Shown here: one piece after another, positions 17,852 to 26,901 of the stretch
How positions within the stretch are numbered: the first letter of the stretch is position 1
Layout of the letters: the number at the start of each line of letters is the position of its first letter
Assembly (NCBI RefSeq): GCF_014647515.1
Contig: NZ_BMPI01000016.1
Location: forward strand, 99,179-163,178
Reading direction: 5' to 3'
Source: Dactylosporangium sucinum
GTDB taxonomy: Bacteria; Actinomycetota; Actinomycetes; Mycobacteriales; Micromonosporaceae
Length of the DNA: 64,000 nt
The notes under the pieces: generated by a model
Database searches by the model: none
What the model saw: the letters and a program-made list of their open reading frames with translations, nothing else
What the model was told of the DNA's origin: nothing
Translations under genes and position numbers: made by a program

Positions 17852-19716
17852 CACAGCTCCTCGTCGGTCATGTACTTGGCCAGCTCACTGCGCTCGAACA
17901 GGCCCTGGAGCTCGGGGCGCATCACGGGCAGGGGCTTGCGCTCCAGCCGGACGTCCTCGCCGTCGAGTGAGCAGACCAGGTTGATCCGACGCCAGTTCGG
18001 GTCCATCTTGGGGAAGTCCTCGCGGGTGTGCCCGCCGCGCGACTCGTTGCGCTCCAGCGCGGCCTTCGCGGTGCACTCCGACACCACGATCATGTTGCGC
18101 AGGTCGAGCGCGAGGTGCCAGCCCGGGTTGTACTTCCGGCCGCCCGCCACGCCGACCTTCTTGACCCGCTCCTTGAGCTCCGCCAGCCGGCCGATCGAGT
18201 CCTGCAGCTCGCCCTCGCGGCGGATGATGCCGACGAGGGTGCCCATGATGTCCTGCAGCTCCTGGTGCAGCGTGTAGGGGTTCTCGCCGCCATCGCCCCG
18301 CTGCAGCGGAGCCAGCGCCGTGTCCAGCGCCGCGTCGACGGCCGCCGCGGCCGGCTTGCGCCGGCCGGTCGCGGTCGCGTGCGCCGCCGCGTACTCGCCG
18401 GCCCGCTTGCCGAAGACCAGCAGGTCGGACAGCGAGTTGCCGCCGAGCCGGTTGGAGCCGTGCATGCCGCCGGACACCTCGCCGGCCGCGAACAGCCCGG
18501 CCACCGCCGCCGCCGTGGAGTCGGCGTCGACCTCGACGCCGCCCATCACGTAGTGGCAGGTCGGGCCGACCTCCATCGGCTGCTTCGTGATGTCGACGTC
18601 GGCCAGCTCCTTGAACTGGTGGTACATCGAGGGCAGCCGCTTGCGGACCTGCTCGGCCGGCAGCCGGCTCGCGATGTCGAGCAGCACCCCGCCCGCCTGC
18701 GTGCCCCGGCCCGCCTTGACCTCGCTGTTGATCGCCCGGGCGACCTCGTCACGCGGCAGCAGCTCCGGCGGGCGCCGGTTGTTGTCGGGGTCGGAGTACC
18801 AGCGGTCCGCCTCCTCCTCCGTCTCCGCGTACTGCTTGCGGAAGACGTCGGGGACGTAGTCGAACATGAACCGCTTGCCGTCGGTGTTGCGCAGGACGCC
18901 ACCGTCACCACGCACCGACTCGGTCACGAGGATGCCCTTGACCGACGGCGGCCAGACCATGCCGGTCGGGTGGAACTGCAGGAACTCCATGTTGATGAGC
19001 GTGGCGCCGGCGCGCAGGGCCAGCGCGTGGCCGTCGCCGGTGTACTCCCAGGAGTTCGAGGTCACCTTGTACGACTTGCCGACGCCGCCCGTCGCCAGCA
19101 CGATGGCCGACGTCTCGAAGAGCACGAACTCGCCGGTCTCGCGGTAGTACCCGAACGCGCCCGAGATCGCGCCGTTGTCGACGAACAGCTCGGTGATCGT
19201 GCACTCCTGGAAGACCCGGATCCGGGCCTCGTAGTCGCCGTGCTCCGCGTAGTCCTCCTGCTGCAGCGAGACGATCTTCTGCTGGAGGGTGCGGATCAGC
19301 TCCAGGCCGGTGCGGTCACCGACGTGCGCCAGCCGGGGATACTCGTGGCCGCCGAAGTTGCGCTGGCTGATCTTGCCGTCCTTGGTGCGGTCGAACAGCG
19401 CGCCGTAGGTCTCCAGCTCCCAGATGCGGTCCGGGGCCTCCTTGGCGTGCAGCTCCGCCATGCGGAAGTTGTTCAGGAACTTGCCGCCACGCATGGTGTC
19501 GCGGAAGTGGACCTGCCAGTTGTCGTTGGCGTTGACGTTGCCCATCGCCGCCGCGGCGCCGCCCTCGGCCATGACCGTGTGCGCCTTGCCGAACAGCGAC
19601 TTCGAGATGATGGCGGTCTTCTTGCCCGCAAGCCTTGCCTCGATCGCGGCCCGCAGGCCGGCGCCGCCGGCACCGATCACCACGACGTCGTAGGTGTGTC
19701 GCTCGATGTTCGTCAT
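17851..19716 (-). CDS. sdhA: succinate dehydrogenase flavoprotein subunit
   Basis: This is a 621-residue flavoprotein that oxidises succinate to fumarate. It shows the N-terminal dinucleotide fold 'VVVIGAGGAGLRAA', the FAD-linking His region 'AHTVMAEGG', 'QFHPTGM', the catalytic Arg stretch 'LPRDEVARAI', 'HYVMGGVEVD', and 'AAGEVSGGMHGSNRLGGNSL'. It belongs with sdhB and the cytochrome b gene in an operon of the Rv0247c-Rv0249c type, and shares 1-3 bp with sdhB. The start is ATG 19716; the membrane-subunit gene ends 16 bases upstream. Confidence 0.95.
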   Translation of the reverse strand: MTNIERHTYDVVVIGAGGAGLRAAIEARLAGKKTAIISKSLFGKAHTVMAEGGAAAAMGNVNANDNWQVHFRDTMRGGKFLNNFRMAELHAKEAPDRIWELETYGALFDRTKDGKISQRNFGGHEYPRLAHVGDRTGLELIRTLQQKIVSLQQEDYAEHGDYEARIRVFQECTITELFVDNGAISGAFGYYRETGEFVLFETSAIVLATGGVGKSYKVTSNSWEYTGDGHALALRAGATLINMEFLQFHPTGMVWPPSVKGILVTESVRGDGGVLRNTDGKRFMFDYVPDVFRKQYAETEEEADRWYSDPDNNRRPPELLPRDEVARAINSEVKAGRGTQAGGVLLDIASRLPAEQVRKRLPSMYHQFKELADVDITKQPMEVGPTCHYVMGGVEVDADSTAAAVAGLFAAGEVSGGMHGSNRLGGNSLSDLLVFGKRAGEYAAAHATATGRRKPAAAAVDAALDTALAPLQRGDGGENPYTLHQELQDIMGTLVGIIRREGELQDSIGRLAELKERVKKVGVAGGRKYNPGWHLALDLRNMIVVSECTAKAALERNESRGGHTREDFPKMDPNWRRINLVCSLDGEDVRLERKPLPVMRPELQGLFERSELAKYMTDEEL

Positions 19717-19732
19717 CGGGGGTTCCTCAGTC

Positions 19733-20554
19733 TCAGTTGAAGATCCGCAGATCGCTGAACCAGTTGGCCGAGACGGCCATGATGTACGCGTCGGTCAGGA
19801 TGACCGTGAACAGCGAGGTCATGGCGAAGGTCCCGTGGCGCGTGTTCAGCTTCGAGATCAGCGTCCACATCTTGTACCGGACCGGGTGCTTCGAGAAGTG
19901 CTTCAACCGCCCGCCCATGACGTGCCGGCAGGCGTGGCAGCTGGCCGTGTACCCGGCGAGCGCGATCACGTTCACCACGATGATCAGCGATCCGAGCCCG
20001 ATGCCGAAGCCACCGTCGGTGCCCTTGAACGCGTGCAGCGCGTCCCAGACGTTGATCAGCAGGATGACCGCAGCCAGGTAGAAGAAGTACCGGTGCGAGT
20101 TCATGAAGATGAGCGGGAAGCGGGTCTCACCGCTGTACTTCTTGTGGGGCTCCTGCACGGCGCAGGCCTGGGGCGACAGCCACAGCGAGCGGTAGCCGCT
20201 CTTGCGGTAGTAGTAGCAGGTCACCCGGAAGCCGGCGACGATCGGGAAAGCCGCGAGCCCGAGCGGGAGCCACGCCGGGAACTTCCCGAACGGCGTGCCG
20301 AAGTGCGACGAACCTTTCACACACGAGTCACTCAGACACGGGGAGTACAGCGGCGTGAGGTACCCGTGCTCCCCGACGAAGTACCACTTCGCCATGAAGA
20401 TGCGGATCGTCGAATACACGATGAAGAACAGCAGAATGGCCGCGATGGACAACGGCGAAAGCCGCCACCCGTCCGTCCGCAACGTCTTTGCGCTGATTGC
20501 GGCGCGCGGCCCCGCGCCAAAGGCTGACCGAGGCCGGGTCGGCGTGGTCGTCAT
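19733..20554 (-). CDS. sdhC: succinate dehydrogenase membrane (cytochrome b) subunit
   Basis: This is a 273-residue membrane protein, the same length as mycobacterial Rv0249c. ATG 20554 is chosen because GGGAG lies nine bases upstream; the longer open frame is unsupported. About five hydrophobic helices are visible, with 'FIVYSTIRIFM', 'RFPLIFMNSHRYFFYLAA', 'CHACRHVMGG' and 'RHGTFAMTSLFTVILTDAY'. Histidines in or near the helices are candidates for haem ligands. It anchors SdhAB and carries the menaquinone site. It is first in the operon, so the operon promoter must lie in 20555-20830. Confidence 0.88.
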   Translation of the reverse strand: MTTTPTRPRSAFGAGPRAAISAKTLRTDGWRLSPLSIAAILLFFIVYSTIRIFMAKWYFVGEHGYLTPLYSPCLSDSCVKGSSHFGTPFGKFPAWLPLGLAAFPIVAGFRVTCYYYRKSGYRSLWLSPQACAVQEPHKKYSGETRFPLIFMNSHRYFFYLAAVILLINVWDALHAFKGTDGGFGIGLGSLIIVVNVIALAGYTASCHACRHVMGGRLKHFSKHPVRYKMWTLISKLNTRHGTFAMTSLFTVILTDAYIMAVSANWFSDLRIFN

Positions 20555-20821
20555 GGTGAGTGCTCCCTGGACGGGCTTGGGTTGTTGTGAGAGTTCTCCG
20601 ATGTACCGATCTGTGGTCGGTGCACACGTTACGCCCGATCCCCGCAGCGTCGTGCGTTGGGAGTCTGGCGCGTGTCGAACCGATGACGAAAGACTTTGCG
20701 GCCATTCCACGGGCCGATGTGCAGAACTTCACTCCGGTCGCATGGGACACACCAGCACCAGTGATCACACTGTGTTCCCGTTCCGTCACTTTGCCACCTT
20801 CGCACCGTTTCCGAAGATCCG
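20555..20821 (-). promoter_or_regulatory. upstream region of the sdh operon
   Basis: This 270-bp stretch is less GC-rich than its surroundings and lies directly before sdhC. It contains an 8-bp palindrome GTGATCAC (around 20760-20767) within CAGTGATCACACTG, a candidate regulator site. I cannot assign a promoter with confidence. Confidence 0.3.
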
Positions 20822-21386
20822 CTCTACGGCCGGGTCTCATTGAGCCGCGCGGCGCGTGCCCCGGGCGCCGCGCGCCTCGGCTCTCGGGCGCGCCGGGCCC
20901 TCGACCGGTAGCGGGGGATCTGCCCTCGGGCGGTGGCGGGGCCTGCCGGCGGGAGGCCCGTCGGTCTTCGGGCTGCGCAGGGTCCTCGACACGGTGGCGG
21001 GTCTTGTTCTCGGGCGCGCGTCCGTCCTCGGGCGCGCGCTGGGTCCGCGATCGGTGGCGGGGTCCTGTCCTCGGCCGGGTCTCGGCCCCTTGGACGGCGC
21101 CTGGGTCCTCGGGCCGTGCCTGGTCCTCAGGCCGCGAGCAGGTCTCTCTGGATGGTGCAACGCGGCTGGGGCGCACGCCGACCTTCAGGCGCGACGCCCG
21201 CTGACGCAACGCCAGGTAGCACGATTGCCGCCGCTCCGAGCACTCCTCTCGCGACTCCTCCGTGGCGCGGCCGTTGCTCGGTGTGCGGCTCTGTCGGCCG
21301 GTTCGTCCGCCAGCCGCGACTGGCCGGTCGCGCCCCGTTCGGCGACCGGCCCACCTTCGGCCGCGAAACTCCCGCTCGTCCTCGGG
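20822..21386. repeat. GC-rich degenerate repeats beyond the tldE stop
   Basis: There is no credible gene here. A motif resembling GGTGGCGGGGTCCTGTCCTCGG recurs near 20932, 20993 and 21053, a period of about 60 bp, between shorter CTCGGGCGCGCG-type units. Open frames on both strands are Arg/Pro/Gly-rich shadows. The array begins directly at the 3' end of tldE, as similar arrays do after rmuC and the ABC1 kinase gene. Confidence 0.55.
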
Positions 21387-22766
21387 TCAGCCCGAGGCAC
21401 CCCCGGTGTAGTTCCAGGACGCCAGGCGCAGCGCCGGAGCGATGAAGCCGGCCTCGCTCCACGGTCCCGGTAACTCCACCGCCCGGGAGCCGATGCCGAG
21501 CACCGCGCCGGGCTGGAGCGCCTGCGGGTAGGACTGCGTGAAGCGGAAGTTCCTGACCGGCGTCGTGACCAGGCCGTCCTCGATGAGCCAGACGCCGTTG
21601 CGGGTCAGGCCGGTCACGACGAGCGTCCGCGGGTCGAGCACGCGCGTGTAGTGGTTGTCGGTCACGAGCAGCCCGCGCTCGACCCCGGCGACCAGCGCGG
21701 CGACGCTGGAGTCGGCAGCCGGCCCCTCGACCTCGACCGGCGCCGGGCCGCCGGTCGGCAGGAGCCGCAAGCTGGACGGGATGGCGCCGAAGCTCGCGCC
21801 GCCCGGGATCGCGTGTCCGGTCGAGCGGGCGTCGCCGCCGGCCCGGGCCGCGGTGCGCCGGTCGTGCACCACCGCCGCCGAGACCCCGCCGTCGACCAGC
21901 ACGACCCGCTGCCGCGGAGTGCCCTCGACGTCGAACGGGATCGCCGTCGAGTCGGGCGCCGTAGCGTCCTCGACCACGGTCACCGACGGGTCGAACTGTG
22001 CCTTGCCCAGCTCCAGGAACGACTGCCGGTCCAGCACCATCTTGGCGTTGAAGCCGTAGACGGCCAGCATCTGCAGTACATCGGCCACCGCCGTCGGCTC
22101 GAGCACCACTTCGTAGCGGCCGGGCGGGAGCTCGACCGGGTTCTCGCCGGAGCGCGCCTTCGCCGCCGCGCGGGCTCCCAGCACCGCCCCGTCGAGGTCG
22201 GCGATCCGCACCGCGGCCAGCCGGGCCAGCCCGTCGGAGGTTGCCGTGCGCGCGATGCCGTCCATGGCGGCGCTGGTCTTGGTGCCGCTGACGTGCTGGC
22301 CGGCCGAGTTCGCGTAGACGGCCCGAGTGGAGGCGGTGCGGCAGTAGCCGGCCGTGTCCATCCCCGCCGCCTGGTCGACGAACGCTCGCACGCGCGACGC
22401 CCGGTCGTCCGGCGACGCCGCCGCGGTCTCCTCGTCGACGTTGCCGCCGAACGTCACCGGCGACGGCGGCGCCAGCCCGGGCCACGTCGGGTCGGCGGGC
22501 GCGAGCCGCATCGACTCCAGCGTGCGCCTGACCAGGTCATCGAGCCCGTCGAGCACTGTCGTGGACGTGGTGGCGGTCCTCCCGTCCGCGTGCAGCCGGA
22601 GCCGGATCGTCGTGGACTCGTCGGCCACGTTCTGATGCACGTACGAGTTGGCGAAACGCGTCAACGCCAGCGCCGCGCGCTCGACGACCACCTCGGCCTC
22701 GACGCCGCTGCCGACGAGCTCCAGCACCCGCTGGGCCAGGTCGGTCTCGGACAACGTCGTGCTCAT
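21387..22766 (-). CDS. tldE: TldE/PmbA-like subunit of a metallopeptidase
   Basis: This is a 459-residue protein starting MSTTLSETDLAQ; ATG 22766 overlaps the tldD stop (ATGA). It has the TldD/PmbA fold but no HExxxH motif, as expected for the non-catalytic TldE/PmbA partner. Conserved stretches include 'GRYEVVLEPTAVADVLQML', 'GLLVTDNHYTRVLDPRTL' and 'TRNGVWLIEDG'. TldD/TldE form a heterodimeric protease that degrades unfolded peptides and processes some modified peptides. No such precursor gene is visible next to it. Confidence 0.88.
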   Translation of the reverse strand: MSTTLSETDLAQRVLELVGSGVEAEVVVERAALALTRFANSYVHQNVADESTTIRLRLHADGRTATTSTTVLDGLDDLVRRTLESMRLAPADPTWPGLAPPSPVTFGGNVDEETAAASPDDRASRVRAFVDQAAGMDTAGYCRTASTRAVYANSAGQHVSGTKTSAAMDGIARTATSDGLARLAAVRIADLDGAVLGARAAAKARSGENPVELPPGRYEVVLEPTAVADVLQMLAVYGFNAKMVLDRQSFLELGKAQFDPSVTVVEDATAPDSTAIPFDVEGTPRQRVVLVDGGVSAAVVHDRRTAARAGGDARSTGHAIPGGASFGAIPSSLRLLPTGGPAPVEVEGPAADSSVAALVAGVERGLLVTDNHYTRVLDPRTLVVTGLTRNGVWLIEDGLVTTPVRNFRFTQSYPQALQPGAVLGIGSRAVELPGPWSEAGFIAPALRLASWNYTGGASG

Positions 22767-24199
22767 CCCCGCACCCCCACGCGCACGTTGGTGAACCGGG
22801 CCGCCGCGGCCGGATGGCCGGTGTGCCCGATCTGGCCCGGCTGCCCCTTGCCGCAATTCGGCGTGCCCCAGGCCGTCACGTCCGACGACAGCATGTCCAT
22901 CGAGCCCCAGAACCGCGGGCCGATGCCGGTATACGTCGGGTTGCGCAGCATCCGGCCGAGCTTGCCGTTCTTGATCTCCCAGCCGATCTCGCAGCCGAAC
23001 TGGAAGTTGAGCCGCTTGTCATCGATCGACCAGGAGCGGTTGAAGTCCATCAGCACGCCGTCGTCGGTCGCCGCGATCATCTCGTCCAGCGTGTGCGGCC
23101 CCGGCACCAGCCCGACGTTGGTCATCCGAACCATCGGCAGCCGCGCCCACCCGTCGGCGCGCACGCTGCCCGCGTAGTCGAGCCCGGCGACCGCCGCCGA
23201 GTCTCGCCCGGCGAGCGTCCCGACCCAGATCCCGTCACGGACCGCATACCTCGGCTGCGCCGGCGTGCCCTCGTCGTCGTAGCCGAACGACCCCAGCGCA
23301 CCCGCGATCGTCGGATCGATGGTGATGTTCATCAGCTCCGACCCGTACCGCAGCTGATTGAGCTTCGAAAGCTCCAGCCACGACGTCCCCGCGAACGCCG
23401 CCTCCCAGCCGAGGATCCGGTCGAGCTCGATCGCGTGCCCCACCGACTCGTGGATCTGCAACGCCATCTGCTCGCTGCCCAGGATGAGCGTCGTCTCGCC
23501 TGCGGGGCAGTGCGGCGCCGTGAGCAGCGCCCGCGCCTCCTCCGCGATCCGGGCGGCGTGCGCCTGCAGGTCCAGCTCGTCGACCAGCTCCCAGCCGCGC
23601 GTACCGTACTGCCCGCGATACGACGGGTAGGAACGCCGCTGCGTCTCGCCGTCGCCGATGACCGTGGCCGAGATGCCCGCCCCGGACTCGCGGATGTGCT
23701 GGTCGATGCGGTGCCCCTGCGACGACACGAACCACTTCCGCGTGTCCCAGATCTGGTAAAGCCCCTCGGCGATGTCGGCCCCGGCCTTGTGCGACTCGGC
23801 CGTCGCGGCCGTCAGCAGGTCACCCTTCGTGGACAGCGCCACCCCGAGCGGGTCCACCTCGCACGCACTCGCCCACGAGTCCACCCGCGCCTCGACGTCC
23901 ACGAGATCGACCTGCGGCCCCGGCACCGTCGCCGACGCCTTGGCGATCGCCGTCGCCCGCTCCCCGGCCCGCCTGGCCGCGTCCCGCCCTAGATCGGGAA
24001 CCGCGAAGAACCCCCAGCTCGAACCGACCAGCGCCCGGACACCGACACCGGCGTCCTCGTCCTGGCTCAGCTCCTCGATCTCCCCGTTTCGTGCGGTCAT
24101 CGACTCGGAACGCCGGTGCATGACGCGAGCGTCGGCATAGCGAGCCCCAGCGGCCAGCGCCGCCTCGACCGCCGCGCTGGCAACGTCGAAGTGGGTCAT
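22763..24199 (-). CDS. tldD: TldD metallopeptidase subunit
   Basis: This is a 478-residue protein with the catalytic zinc motif HESVGHAIELD near residue 249 (HExxxH type) and the late Cys ligand region 'GTPNCGKGQPGQ' near the C-terminus. The N-terminal domain includes 'RNGEIEELSQDEDAGVGVR', typical for the family. It forms the active subunit with TldE, encoded just downstream with a 4-base overlap. The start ATG 24199 leaves 64 bases to the pterin dehydratase gene upstream. Confidence 0.92.
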   Translation of the reverse strand: MTHFDVASAAVEAALAAGARYADARVMHRRSESMTARNGEIEELSQDEDAGVGVRALVGSSWGFFAVPDLGRDAARRAGERATAIAKASATVPGPQVDLVDVEARVDSWASACEVDPLGVALSTKGDLLTAATAESHKAGADIAEGLYQIWDTRKWFVSSQGHRIDQHIRESGAGISATVIGDGETQRRSYPSYRGQYGTRGWELVDELDLQAHAARIAEEARALLTAPHCPAGETTLILGSEQMALQIHESVGHAIELDRILGWEAAFAGTSWLELSKLNQLRYGSELMNITIDPTIAGALGSFGYDDEGTPAQPRYAVRDGIWVGTLAGRDSAAVAGLDYAGSVRADGWARLPMVRMTNVGLVPGPHTLDEMIAATDDGVLMDFNRSWSIDDKRLNFQFGCEIGWEIKNGKLGRMLRNPTYTGIGPRFWGSMDMLSSDVTAWGTPNCGKGQPGQIGHTGHPAAAARFTNVRVGVRG

Positions 24200-24263
24200 G
24201 GGAGGGACATTACCGAGGGGGTACGACGAAATCTGGCGAGTCGACCCTCGGTTGATGCCGGAT

Positions 24264-24548
24264 CTACCCGATCAACTCGTTGATCTGCCGCGCCAGGGCG
24301 AGATCCTTCTCCGTGACCCCACCCGCAGAGTGGGTGCTCAGCCGGAAGGTCACCGTCCGCCACCGGATGTCGATGTCAGGATGGTGATCCGCCTGCTCGG
24401 CCACGTGCGCCACCTCGGCCACGAGCCGGATACCGTCCAGAAAGGACTCGGCGGTCACCGACCGCTCGATGGCCGAGGCGTCCCCGGCCCACCCACGAAG
24501 ATCGCCGAGAGCAGCCGCAACCTGCTCCGCACCGAGCACATCAGCCAT
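24264..24548 (-). CDS. 4a-hydroxytetrahydrobiopterin dehydratase (pterin-4a-carbinolamine dehydratase)
   Basis: This is a 94-residue protein of normal family length. It has the active-site H-H-P-D (in 'ADHHPDIDIRW') followed by 'TVTFRLSTHSAGGVTEKDLALARQI'. The enzyme dehydrates 4a-hydroxy-tetrahydropterin made by aromatic amino-acid hydroxylases; in bacteria without hydroxylases its role is unclear. No hydroxylase gene is in the window. It is compared here with the paralogue at 15406, which lacks the histidines. Confidence 0.92.
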   Translation of the reverse strand: MADVLGAEQVAAALGDLRGWAGDASAIERSVTAESFLDGIRLVAEVAHVAEQADHHPDIDIRWRTVTFRLSTHSAGGVTEKDLALARQINELIG

Positions 24549-24565
24549 ACACGCACGCTACTCCC

Positions 24566-25660
24566 TCACCGGTACCGCCGCCGCCGACTCCGCACGACCC
24601 CCTGCACGACCGCGATGAGCACGACGACGAGGGCGGCCATCCCAACCCCGATGACCACCGACACGTTGCTGCTTCCTTGCCCGTCCCGAGGCGTCGCTGC
24701 CGCCGATGGCGAAACACTGGGTGAGGCCGGGGGGATCTCGGCGGTGAGCGCCTTGACGATGTCGAGCACCCCGTAGCCATACTCGTCATCTCGCCCGGGC
24801 GCCCCTCTGTCCTGCGCGGTGAGGGTGAGCCGCCGAATGACCTCGGGCGCGCTGAGCTGAGGGAATTTCGCCCTGACAAGCGCAACGGCCCCCGCCACGA
24901 TCGCGGTGGCGTCGCTGGTCCCAGACGCGGTCCGATACGTCTGTGACGGGCCGATTGAAAGGATGTCGACAGCAGGAGCAGACAACATCACCTCGGGGCC
25001 AGTGGTCGAGATGGCCGCGTGGTTGCCATCTCTGTCCACTCCGCCCACGGCCAGCACACCTGGCTGCCTCGCTGGATAGGCAACCCGCTTGTCCTTGGGG
25101 GCATTTCCGACGCCAGCGACAACGACGACGTCAGCCGCTATTGCCCTCTCGATTGCGTCTTTGAGTAATCGATCTTCGCTCGCGCTGAACGAAATTGAAA
25201 CGATCTTCGCGCGATGTGTAATTGCCCAGTCGATGCCCTTTGCTAGGTCGGGAGGATTGCCCATGTCGCCGCCGAGCGTAACTCGCACAGGAAGGATAGA
25301 TGCCCGAGGGGCAATGCCGAGGGCGCCGCCGTTATCTGCTTTGCCTCGTGCCGCGATCAGGGCCGCCATAGCGGTGCCATGACCGTCACTGTCGATTCGC
25401 CCGTCGCCGCCCTCTGTCCCGGCCGTTGTTACGCCAGGTAGGACTGCGGATGCTAGCTCTGTGGTTCGCGGGTCGACACCGGTGTCCGTAACAGCAACGA
25501 GGACTCCGTCGCCTTGGCTGATCTGTTGTGCATCAGCGACGTGGAGCATACGCAGGTGCCACTGTTGGTCACGAATAGCGTCAGCTTGGGCTGGTGATGC
25601 CGTAAGCAACGTGGCGACCAGGACTGTCGCTATCGAGGCAACGCGAATCTGTGGACTCAC
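24566..25660 (-). CDS. mycosin-like S8 serine protease, membrane anchored
   Basis: This is a 364-residue subtilase. GTG 25660 is fixed by a GTGA overlap with the upstream gene. A signal peptide (about 1-26, ending ASPAQADA) is followed by the catalytic Asp59 (AVTDTGVD), His94 (DGHGTAMA) and Ser249 (SGTSDAT); the oxyanion Asn lies in 'VGNAPK'. After a Pro/Ser-rich linker a single membrane helix (about 330-355) and an Arg-rich tail anchor it. This is the mycosin (MycP) layout of type VII secretion proteases. It ends a three-gene cassette with WXG100-like and PPE-like genes. A paralogue lies at 48729. Confidence 0.9.
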   Translation of the reverse strand: MSPQIRVASIATVLVATLLTASPAQADAIRDQQWHLRMLHVADAQQISQGDGVLVAVTDTGVDPRTTELASAVLPGVTTAGTEGGDGRIDSDGHGTAMAALIAARGKADNGGALGIAPRASILPVRVTLGGDMGNPPDLAKGIDWAITHRAKIVSISFSASEDRLLKDAIERAIAADVVVVAGVGNAPKDKRVAYPARQPGVLAVGGVDRDGNHAAISTTGPEVMLSAPAVDILSIGPSQTYRTASGTSDATAIVAGAVALVRAKFPQLSAPEVIRRLTLTAQDRGAPGRDDEYGYGVLDIVKALTAEIPPASPSVSPSAAATPRDGQGSSNVSVVIGVGMAALVVVLIAVVQGVVRSRRRRYR

Positions 25661-26901
25661 CGGTCGATGCCGATCACACCTGGCCCGGGATCGTGAGCTG
25701 CCGGCAGGTGCGGGGCTTCGAGAATCGGTGGTACACCCTCCTCTACGTCCCACATGGTTCCCTGATCGCTTTGCTGCCTGTCCTGTCGCCGTTCTGCGTA
25801 CTGTGCGAACGAACGGTCGAACCAACCGCCGTCCGCACTTCGGCCCCCACCCTCCGATCGTTCTTCGCGAATCCGTGGCGGACGCAAGACCGCGCTGCCG
25901 TCGCGTACACCCCTATGACGTGCTTGAGCCCCCGCTGGTGGCGGCGCGCCGCCACCGATGACACCCGGATACGGAAGAGCGCTTGGTGAAGCGGCTGTCT
26001 TCGCTGGTGTGCCGCGCATCGCGGCCTGTCCTGGAGGTTCACCCAGAACGCCCGTGCGAAAAGCTTGGGACTCGACCGGAGTTCGGGACGACCCTGGCAA
26101 CACTACGAAGGATGAAGTGATGTTCGGCCCATCGTTGAGCGGTACTTGCACGGGTTCGATATGAGGAGTGGTCGGCGGTCCACTGGCGACGCTGGGGCCT
26201 TCGGCCAAGATTGGTTGTCCGATTGACGTTGGCTGCGGGGGCTCGAACGTCGGAGTAGGCACGTACCTGTACGGACTTCCGCTTTGGCTCGCGGTGCTGG
26301 TCGGTTCGCCTGGATTGAGGCGCAATCCTTCGTCGATTCGACCCAACTCGGGCATCGTTCCCATCGTCTCCGTGGCTTCGGCCACGCGTTGATCGGCTGA
26401 CACCATGATCGCGCGGGCTTTCTCGTCCAAGCGTTCCTGATGCTCACGTGTCATGAGCTTGTCGAGACCGGGGATCACGGACTGGCTCGGCGCCAAGTTC
26501 TCGGGGAGTTGGGGAAGCGCACGTTTGTTGAACGCTTTCGCTGCGGCGGTCGGGTCGTCGTATTGGGCGCGAAGTTCTCCCAAATCACGCTTGGTGTCGT
26601 TGAGTGCGTCGGCGATGTGGCCGAGTCCGCCCCAGATGCGGGCTGCCGAGATGCTGGCGAGATCGATCGTGCGCACCATCTGCTTCAGCCGGTCTATGAA
26701 GGCGAGGGAGGCCTCGCTTCGGGTCGGGCTCCAATAGTTTTCGAGCTCGGCGATCAATGACTCAAGGCGTTGCTTCTGAGTCACCAGCAAGTGATGTTGC
26801 TGCTCCCACGCCTGTAGGTGCGCCACTGCGGCGGCGTCGCTTTCGTTGGCGACCATGGCGTACAACTCGGGTAGGCGCCAGCGGTCGTAGGGGCCGGTCA
26901 T
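25657..26901 (-). CDS. PPE-like or WXG-like helical protein with long Pro-rich tail
   Basis: This is a 414-residue protein. ATG 26901 overlaps the previous stop (ATGA). Residues about 1-115 are helical, with a mid-helix 'LENYWSPTRSEASLAF' that looks like a WXG-type turn and 'IWGGLGHIADALNDTKRDL'. Residues about 150-190 are charged, and about 195-395 are Pro/Gly/Ser-rich and disordered. No signal peptide is seen. The position between a WXG100-like gene and a mycosin suggests a type VII secretion partner or substrate. I do not recognise a named family. Codon use at the third position is less GC-biased than in neighbours, which may mean later acquisition or relaxed constraint. Confidence 0.7.
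   Translation of the reverse strand: MTGPYDRWRLPELYAMVANESDAAAVAHLQAWEQQHHLLVTQKQRLESLIAELENYWSPTRSEASLAFIDRLKQMVRTIDLASISAARIWGGLGHIADALNDTKRDLGELRAQYDDPTAAAKAFNKRALPQLPENLAPSQSVIPGLDKLMTREHQERLDEKARAIMVSADQRVAEATETMGTMPELGRIDEGLRLNPGEPTSTASQSGSPYRYVPTPTFEPPQPTSIGQPILAEGPSVASGPPTTPHIEPVQVPLNDGPNITSSFVVLPGSSRTPVESQAFRTGVLGEPPGQAAMRGTPAKTAASPSALPYPGVIGGGAPPPAGAQARHRGVRDGSAVLRPPRIREERSEGGGRSADGGWFDRSFAQYAERRQDRQQSDQGTMWDVEEGVPPILEAPHLPAAHDPGPGVIGIDR

Noticed and set aside
20758..20771. CAGTGATCACACTG considered as a CRP/FNR-type operator of sdh
   Set aside because: The match to TGTGA-N6-TCACA is poor and position relative to a promoter is unknown; kept only as a note in the sdh upstream region.
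20328..21209. 293-codon minus-strand frame upstream of sdhC
   Set aside because: It overlaps sdhC out of frame and the rest is repeat-derived Arg/Pro sequence.
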